From NCBI GenBank assembly GCA_027031565.1, contig JALVPX010000233.1, positions 1 through 9,479 on the forward strand: a stretch of 9,479 nucleotides of DNA, given 5' to 3'. Each line of letters opens with the position of its first letter. Position 1 is the first letter of the stretch. Source of the DNA: Deltaproteobacteria bacterium (GTDB lineage Bacteria > Desulfobacterota > Dissulfuribacteria > Dissulfuribacterales > JALVPX01). Made by a program: the position numbers and the translations under genes. Below are positions 5,451 through 9,479 of the stretch, in pieces. The notes beneath the pieces are model-generated. The model had not been told where the DNA came from, searched no databases, and saw only the letters and a program-made list of their open reading frames with translations.

Positions 5451-7133
5451 TTAACGGAAGAAGGGAAGCAGCTTTGTATACTTGGCAAAGACGATGATCA
5501 ATGCCAGGGCCAGCATCCTCTTCAGGAAGATCTCAGGCAGCTTTTTCTGGATCTTGGGGCCTACCATACCGCCAGCGATGGCACCACCGGCAATACATGC
5601 AGCCATTATCCAGTCTGGCGGATAACCCATGAGTATGTACTTGGAAATACCACCCAAAGAGGTGGCAAAGGTTCCTGCAAGGGCGATTGGAACCGCCAGA
5701 TACATTGGATACCCAACAAGGCTTGTCATGAAGGGCATGAACATGAAGCCGCCACCTACACCGAAGGAGGAGGCAATCATACCCATTACAATACCGCCGA
5801 TCAGCATCATGAGAGGCTTGGCAACGAATGTTTCACCCCAGAAGCGCATGTTGAAGCTGATGAAGTTGAACTTATCGAATTCAACCTTGCCCATCTCTGC
5901 TGCCTTACCCGTCTTTTTGGCCTCCTCGATGGCCTTGTTGAATTTCTGCACAACTGCCTTCAAGGCCTTTTTCTTTTCTATGGTGCTTGGGAGGCTCTCA
6001 TGGAAGAGCTTAAAGCCTATGAGCAAACAGATGATGCCCAGATAGAACTTGTAGGCCTTCATAGGCAGGTATTTCGCCGAGAACGTGGGCCCAAGGAAGA
6101 AGGCGCCTATCAAGATTCCCAAGGCGAAGAATATTGCGACAGGCCAGGCAAAGCGTTTTTCCTTGAAATAGGTCATAAGGCCTGTCAATGGCGAACAAAG
6201 TGTCAGGAACAGGTTTGTTGGCTTGACAGTGTTGGCAGCATTAATGCCAATCGGGCCCTTGGTGCCGATGACGGTAATCTGGTAGGCGGCCGTGAACAGA
6301 CCACCTGCAGCGCCCATAATAACAAAGAGGACTCCGATTATGAACGCTCCCAGCAGCACCACCAGCGGATTCATATATGTGTTGCCTGTTTTAAAGAAGA
6401 ACCCAGAGGGCGTGACCGTATAAGTCCCGATCTTTTGCCCGTTGACTACAACAGCCATCTTGGTATTGGGGGCAATGTTCTTATATGGGGTCATGGTCAT
6501 CTCAAACTCACCCGTTTCTTTGTTGAGTTTGAGGGTTACGCCCTTGTTCCAATTTTCAGGCTGTTTAGAGTAGTCTGTAAGGACCATCCTGGCATTTCCG
6601 CCGCCGATTGGTTTTTCCTTGGAAATTGTGTTTATTCCAAATTTTTTCTCATGTGTAAAAATCAGGAATTTCCACTGGTCACCAGATGTAACCATCGGGG
6701 CCAGCATTGCCTTCACATCGCCTGGAATTTCAGACCATTTCTTGATCTTGTTCACCCTCACTGTGAACTTGAAGGGCGGAAACGCAAAAATACCCTTTGT
6801 CTGTCCCTTTGCAACGCTTTTTGGGGTAGCGAGCTTTTCGGGCACATTTGTAATCACATAATATGTAGGTGGGATTGCGGTATCTTTGAATTTTTTGGCT
6901 AACTTAGCCCTTTCCTTTGAACCTGTTGACTCTGAGGGTTTGAAGGGGTCATCATGACCGACTGAAATAAATATGTCCTGGCCAGGATCTATTTTCCCTT
7001 TCACTGTGATGGGAGTACCGGCCTTGTAAGAACTGCTTGATAAAGATGCTTCCACAGCGGCATGGGCTTGTCCCAAGAGAATAAAAGCCGTAGTGAAAAG
7101 GGTTGAGAACATGAATAATAGGATTTTTCTCAT
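5451..7133 (-). CDS. TSUP (TauE/SafE-type) anion exporter with large periplasmic N-terminal domain
   Basis: With ATG 7133 as start the protein has 560 residues. GGGGAGGAG at 7141-7149, seven bases upstream, fixes this start; the earlier in-frame ATG at 7151 overlaps that site. Residues 1-25 form a signal peptide ending in 'GQAHA'. About 225 residues of polar, beta-rich sequence follow, starting with a 'SYKAGTPITVKGKI' strand pattern, predicted to be outside the membrane. The TSUP membrane domain starts near 255. Its two halves carry the glycine-rich motifs 'GAAGGLFTAAYQ' (274-285) and 'SSFGVGGGFMFMP' (455-467), separated by a charged cytoplasmic loop of about 60 residues (378-435). TSUP proteins export small sulfur or carbon anions such as sulfite, sulfoacetate or thiosulfate; the substrate here cannot be read from sequence. 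Most family members are about 250-300 residues and lack the N-terminal domain. Confidence 0.9.
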   Translation of the reverse strand: MRKILLFMFSTLFTTAFILLGQAHAAVEASLSSSSYKAGTPITVKGKIDPGQDIFISVGHDDPFKPSESTGSKERAKLAKKFKDTAIPPTYYVITNVPEKLATPKSVAKGQTKGIFAFPPFKFTVRVNKIKKWSEIPGDVKAMLAPMVTSGDQWKFLIFTHEKKFGINTISKEKPIGGGNARMVLTDYSKQPENWNKGVTLKLNKETGEFEMTMTPYKNIAPNTKMAVVVNGQKIGTYTVTPSGFFFKTGNTYMNPLVVLLGAFIIGVLFVIMGAAGGLFTAAYQITVIGTKGPIGINAANTVKPTNLFLTLCSPLTGLMTYFKEKRFAWPVAIFFALGILIGAFFLGPTFSAKYLPMKAYKFYLGIICLLIGFKLFHESLPSTIEKKKALKAVVQKFNKAIEEAKKTGKAAEMGKVEFDKFNFISFNMRFWGETFVAKPLMMLIGGIVMGMIASSFGVGGGFMFMPFMTSLVGYPMYLAVPIALAGTFATSLGGISKYILMGYPPDWIMAACIAGGAIAGGMVGPKIQKKLPEIFLKRMLALALIIVFAKYTKLLPFFR

Positions 7134-7140
7134 AATTAAA

Positions 7141-7149
7141 CTCCTCCCC
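7141..7149 (-). promoter_or_regulatory. Shine-Dalgarno that sets the TSUP start
   Basis: GGGGAGGAG lies seven bases before ATG 7133. It overlaps the upstream in-frame ATG at 7151, so that codon cannot be the start served by this site. Starting at 7133 puts MRKILLFMF... at the N-terminus, a normal signal peptide. Confidence 0.85.
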
Positions 7150-7288
7150 ATTCAATGAGTTGATGGAATGAGATATGTTGATATTTACTTCTCCCTAAAC
7201 AAAATTGGTCTTTTTGGTTATCTCTTATAGCATCCCCCCTTTCATTTAGTTTTATATAGTTGCAAGATGTTTTATCTGTTTTTGATGC

Positions 7289-7328
7289 GAGTTAATTTTT
7301 GCCGCCAATAAACTTATATCATTAACTC
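7289..7328. repeat. Inverted repeat at the rex-B stop codon
   Basis: GAGTTAAT (7289-7296) and ATTAACTC (7321-7328) are perfect 8-base arms 24 bases apart. They overlap the TAG stop of rex-B and lie in the 194-base gap before the TSUP gene. No T-run follows on the minus strand, so this is at best a weak 3' hairpin or a factor site. The rest of the gap (7150-7288) is AT-rich. I see no convincing sigma-70 or sigma-54 promoter for the TSUP gene in it, and co-transcription with rex-B is possible. Confidence 0.4.
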
Positions 7329-8080
7329 TATTTAGTGACAAGTAAATTTGAATAGTTAATCATATGATCAGGCCATGACTGTGGTGAATCCCATCTGGTG
7401 TTTCGATTTTCTTCTTTTTTCTTGTTATAATATGCTCCTTTTTTCTCTTTTGTAGAGAGGGCATAGGTCAAGGTATCGAGCAAGGTGGTAAAGTCCACAT
7501 GCTGTAAGGCAACATGGTTGGGCACTTTCAACCGTGCTGGTGCGAAATTGAGAATGCCGCTTATTCCGGCTTCAATTATGGTGTCAGCCATTTCCTGGGC
7601 CTGTGAGGCAGGCACTGCTATTACGGCGAGATCAATGGGTGTGGTAGCAGCTAACTCCTTGAGCTTGTCAATGTGATGCACCTCTATTCCAGGAAGAATT
7701 TCTTTGCCTACCCTGAATGGTGTCTTATCGAAAACAAGGACAAAATTATAGCCATGGTTTTCAAATTGTTTATGTTGCAGCAAGGCCTTTCCGATGTTGC
7801 CAGCTCCTATCAGGGCCATATTCCAGCTTTTCCCAAGCCCCAGAATTTCTTTAATTTGCCGCAATAATTTTGATACGTTGTATCCGACGCCCCGCACGCC
7901 GAAACGCCCGAAATAAGAGAGATCCTTTCTCAATTGGGCAGCATTCACATTTGTTCCATTGGCGAGCTGGGCAGATGAAACGACTTTGGTACCGCGTTCC
8001 ATTAACGATTGGAGATAACGGTGATAAATTGAGAGCCTCAAAATTGTTGCAGTAGGTATGTTGGTTGCCTTGCCAGCCAT
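7328..8080 (-). CDS. rex: Redox-sensing transcriptional repressor Rex, paralogue B
   Basis: This 250-residue Rex is clearly homologous to paralogue A, with well over half of residues identical by eye. The winged helix (35-67) has the same recognition region, 'NVN.AQLRKDLSYFGRFGVRGVGY', so both proteins probably bind the same operator type. The Rossmann motif is G92-A-G-N-I-G97 with D118 at the end of strand two. 'ILNFAPARLKVP' (176-187) and 'HVDFTTLLDTL' (194-204) follow. As in A, a tail of about 40 residues extends past the usual Rex end. It is lysine-rich at 211-223 and then has W230-x4-S-W-P237. ATG 8080 has GGAGGAGG (8088-8095) seven bases upstream. The gene lies between the sigma-54 activator gene and the TSUP exporter gene, all on the same strand. 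Confidence 0.95.
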   Translation of the reverse strand: MAGKATNIPTATILRLSIYHRYLQSLMERGTKVVSSAQLANGTNVNAAQLRKDLSYFGRFGVRGVGYNVSKLLRQIKEILGLGKSWNMALIGAGNIGKALLQHKQFENHGYNFVLVFDKTPFRVGKEILPGIEVHHIDKLKELAATTPIDLAVIAVPASQAQEMADTIIEAGISGILNFAPARLKVPNHVALQHVDFTTLLDTLTYALSTKEKKGAYYNKKKEENRNTRWDSPQSWPDHMINYSNLLVTK

Positions 8081-8121
8081 TTTGCTTCCTCCTCCAAACA
8101 GGCCTGGGTTAAAAGGAGACT

Positions 8122-8139
8122 AAGTGACTTAATTCACAA
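8122..8139. promoter_or_regulatory. Rex-operator-like palindrome upstream of rex-B
   Basis: The minus strand reads TTGTGAATTAAGTCACTT. Compared with the Rex operator TTGTGAA-N4-TTCACAA, the left half is perfect and the right half keeps TCAC, giving 11 of 14 positions. It lies about 40 bases before the start codon and covers the start site predicted from the sigma-70-like promoter at 8144-8171, a position expected for autorepression. The same bases also fit the CRP-type pattern TGTGA-N6-TCACA, so a CRP/FNR-family regulator cannot be excluded. Confidence 0.6.
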
Positions 8140-8143
8140 TATA

Positions 8144-8171
8144 TTTATATTTAATATTTGCTTTATGTCTT
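8144..8171 (-). promoter_or_regulatory. Possible sigma-70 promoter of rex-B
   Basis: The -35 AAGACA (8166-8171), a 16-base spacer and the -10 TATAAA (8144-8149) put the start near 8137, inside the Rex-like palindrome. The -35 matches four of six positions. The region is AT-rich, so confidence is moderate and rests partly on the overlap with the operator. Confidence 0.4.
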
Positions 8172-8303
8172 GTATGCCTGCCCGGTTTTCACCGCCCTTT
8201 TTAATGAAAAGTTTTCAAGCCATGGATGTTAAACGCAAAAGAGGTGCCATGTTTGGAGGTGTTAAGGTGTGATCTGAAAATTATATTTGATAACAGTTAA
8301 TTA

Positions 8304-8319
8304 AGCTAAAAGAGTGCTA
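8304..8319 (-). promoter_or_regulatory. Weaker sigma-54-like (-24/-12) element upstream of rex-B
   Basis: The minus strand reads TAGCACTCTTTTAGCT. Against TGGCACGNNNNTTGCW it keeps T, GCAC, a T and GCT in correct spacing, but the first G of the -24 GG is A and one T of TTGC is A. The predicted start is near 8293. The tandem GCAAC-N6-GTTGC repeats would then be centred about 95 and 114 bases upstream, a typical enhancer distance. Confidence 0.35.
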
Positions 8320-8379
8320 AAAGACTTTCCCTGTTTTGGGCAAAAGTATATCTATATCAGCCTATGACGAGACGTTGGC

Positions 8380-8414
8380 GCAACAAAAAGGTTGCTTTGC
8401 AACAAAAAGGTTGC
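8380..8414. promoter_or_regulatory. Two tandem GCAAC-N6-GTTGC inverted repeats (candidate enhancer sites)
   Basis: The inverted repeats at 8380-8395 and 8399-8414 are identical (GCAACAAAAAGGTTGC), separated by TTT, with a 19-base period. They lie just beyond the stop codon of the sigma-54 activator gene and upstream of rex-B. A near-identical copy lies upstream of rex-A at 4632-4647. The remaining part of the 338-base gap (8140-8379) holds the sigma-54-like element, a 15-codon plus-strand reading frame at 8222 that I do not believe, and otherwise AT-rich sequence. Confidence 0.65.
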
Positions 8415-8418
8415 AGAA

Positions 8419-9479
8419 TTATTTTTTCTTGAAATCCTTTGAAAGTACCTGATATTTTCGCATCAGCCGTTGAAATGCCTGTCGTTCCATTCCACACTTT
8501 TGGGCAGCCAATGTGACGTTTCCTTCGTGCCGCCTGAGTGCATCGCTTAAATAGGCCTTTGAAAACCGGGTTATAAGGTGCTGCTTTGCCTCTCTGTACG
8601 TCATTTTGCACAAGGAAGACAGGGTGAGGTTACAGCAAGTTTCCTCACCTTCGTTGTCTTCTGCAAGCAGGTCTTGGGGTTCGATGATATCCCCTGAGCA
8701 CAGAAGAACAGCTTTCCTGACCGCATTTTGGAGTTCCCTGACATTGCCCTTCCAGTTTCTGTTGAGCATGCATTCAACGGCTGCACTGGAAAAGCTGAGT
8801 CCATCCTTTTTGTATTGCTTGGCATAACGTTCCAAAAAATATTGGGCGATTGCAGGAATATCGTCCTTTATTTCCCGCAGAGACGGCATATAAACAGTGA
8901 CCACATTCAACCTGTAATAGAGATCCTCCCTGAATTCACCTTTTGTGATCTTCGATTCCAGATCTTGATTGGTGGATGCCACCACCCTGACATCTATGTG
9001 GTATGACTTTGTGGAGCCAAGTGCCCGAATCTCCTTTTCCTGCAATACCCTGAGCAGCTTAGTCTGGATTGAGATGGGAATATCGCCGATTTCATCCAGC
9101 AGGATGGTGGATCCATTGGCTGCCACAAACAGGCCCTCCTTGTCTGATGTGGCGCCTGTAAATGCACCTTTTACGTAGCCGAAGAGTTCGCTTTCAAGGA
9201 TATTCTCCGGCAGGGCAGGGCAGTTCACTGTTATCATCTTTTTTTGAGATCGTCTGCTCATGGCATGGAGCGCCTTTGCTGCCAGCTCCTTGCCTGTGCC
9301 GCTCTCTCCCCTGATCAGGACAGTGGCGTCTGTATCGGCGATCTTTTGAATCAGTTCGACCGCCTGTTTGAGCTTGGGTGACTTGCCGACAAATCCGTGA
9401 AAAGGGGCGTAACCATCGAGACAGGCGTAGAGCTGCTGGTTCTCTCGAAGCAGCTTGGTACGCTCCAGCGATCTAGAAA
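8419..9479 (-). CDS. Sigma-54-dependent NtrC-class enhancer-binding protein, N-terminus beyond the right edge
   Basis: The frame stays open to the right edge, so 352 C-terminal residues are visible. The internal methionine at 9261 is not the start, because the Walker A lies upstream of it. Numbering from the edge: Walker A GESGTGKE 57-64, the sigma-54 contact loop GAFTGA 104-109, Walker B 'TILLDEIGD' 124-132, the arginine-finger region 'FREDLYYRLNV' 182-192, and 'WKGNVRELQ' 242-250, where a lysine replaces the usual proline. A Fis-type helix-turn-helix ends the protein (about 303-341, 'GNVTLAAQKCGMERQAFQRLMRKY'). The opening 'LERTKLLRENQQL' resembles the linker after a receiver domain, so it may be a two-component response regulator, but the sensory domain is not in view. 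It probably acts on the inverted repeats next to its 3' end. Confidence 0.95.
   Translation of the reverse strand, partial: SRSLERTKLLRENQQLYACLDGYAPFHGFVGKSPKLKQAVELIQKIADTDATVLIRGESGTGKELAAKALHAMSRRSQKKMITVNCPALPENILESELFGYVKGAFTGATSDKEGLFVAANGSTILLDEIGDIPISIQTKLLRVLQEKEIRALGSTKSYHIDVRVVASTNQDLESKITKGEFREDLYYRLNVVTVYMPSLREIKDDIPAIAQYFLERYAKQYKKDGLSFSSAAVECMLNRNWKGNVRELQNAVRKAVLLCSGDIIEPQDLLAEDNEGEETCCNLTLSSLCKMTYREAKQHLITRFSKAYLSDALRRHEGNVTLAAQKCGMERQAFQRLMRKYQVLSKDFKKK

Noticed and set aside
6000..6902. A 300-codon plus-strand open frame opposite the TSUP gene
   Set aside because: It lies wholly antisense to a clear TSUP gene, has no ribosome site, and its product is a cysteine- and histidine-rich low-order sequence with no recognisable domain. 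It is a shadow of the minus-strand gene.
7134..7327. A sigma-54 promoter for the TSUP gene
   Set aside because: No GG-N10-GC pair with -24/-12 context was found on the minus strand. Only a lone GCAAC half-site is present.
8222..8272. Plus-strand 15-codon reading frame in the gap upstream of rex-B
   Set aside because: Too short, no ribosome site, and composition is like the surrounding intergenic DNA.
8380..8414. The tandem GCAAC hairpins read as an intrinsic terminator for the sigma-54 activator gene
   Set aside because: The stems have only five base pairs and no T-run follows; the T-run is inside the loop. The copy near rex-A with the same arms also argues for a binding site.

Overview
The window looks like a chromosomal segment of an anaerobic, probably sulfur-metabolising bacterium, most likely in or near the Desulfobacterota. 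That placement is an inference from gene content: FeoB ferrous-iron uptake, two Rex redox sensors, a large TauE/SafE-type (TSUP) anion exporter and an NtrC-class sigma-54 activator. Base composition is moderate, with AT-rich intergenic regions. No rRNA, tRNA, CRISPR array, insertion sequence or phage gene is visible.

Left part (1-3628, plus strand): a tight four-gene operon starts only about 35 bases from a divergent gene cut by the left edge. It encodes a small winged-helix protein (DUF2250-like), a CvpA-family membrane protein, a PaaI-like hotdog thioesterase and the ferrous iron transporter FeoB. Junctions are a 4-base ATGA overlap followed by two TAA|ATG abutments with no gap. No feoA is visible. 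The operon meets the minus-strand genes at a hairpin (3643-3664) that can serve both directions.

Right part (3697-9479, all minus strand): in transcription order it encodes a sigma-54 enhancer-binding protein (N-terminus beyond the right edge), a Rex paralogue (here Rex-B), a TSUP exporter with a large periplasmic N-terminal domain, a small membrane protein resembling the DUF106/EMC3 branch of the Oxa1/YidC superfamily, and a second Rex (Rex-A). Three starts should be read from strong Shine-Dalgarno sequences: TTG at 4437 for Rex-A, TTG at 5286 for the DUF106-like protein and ATG at 7133 for the TSUP protein.

The most interesting structure is regulatory. Both rex genes are preceded by an inverted repeat GCAAC-N6-GTTGC (one copy before rex-A, two in tandem before rex-B). 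Between the repeat and the gene in each case lies a -24/-12 element of sigma-54 type: a good one before rex-A and a weaker one before rex-B. The enhancer-binding protein encoded next to the tandem repeats carries an intact GAFTGA loop. rex-B also has a Rex-operator-like palindrome over a possible sigma-70 start site. My inference is a circuit in which a sigma-54 activator raises production of two NADH-responsive repressors that flank an anion exporter. Both Rex proteins share an unusual C-terminal tail with a W-x4-SWP motif.
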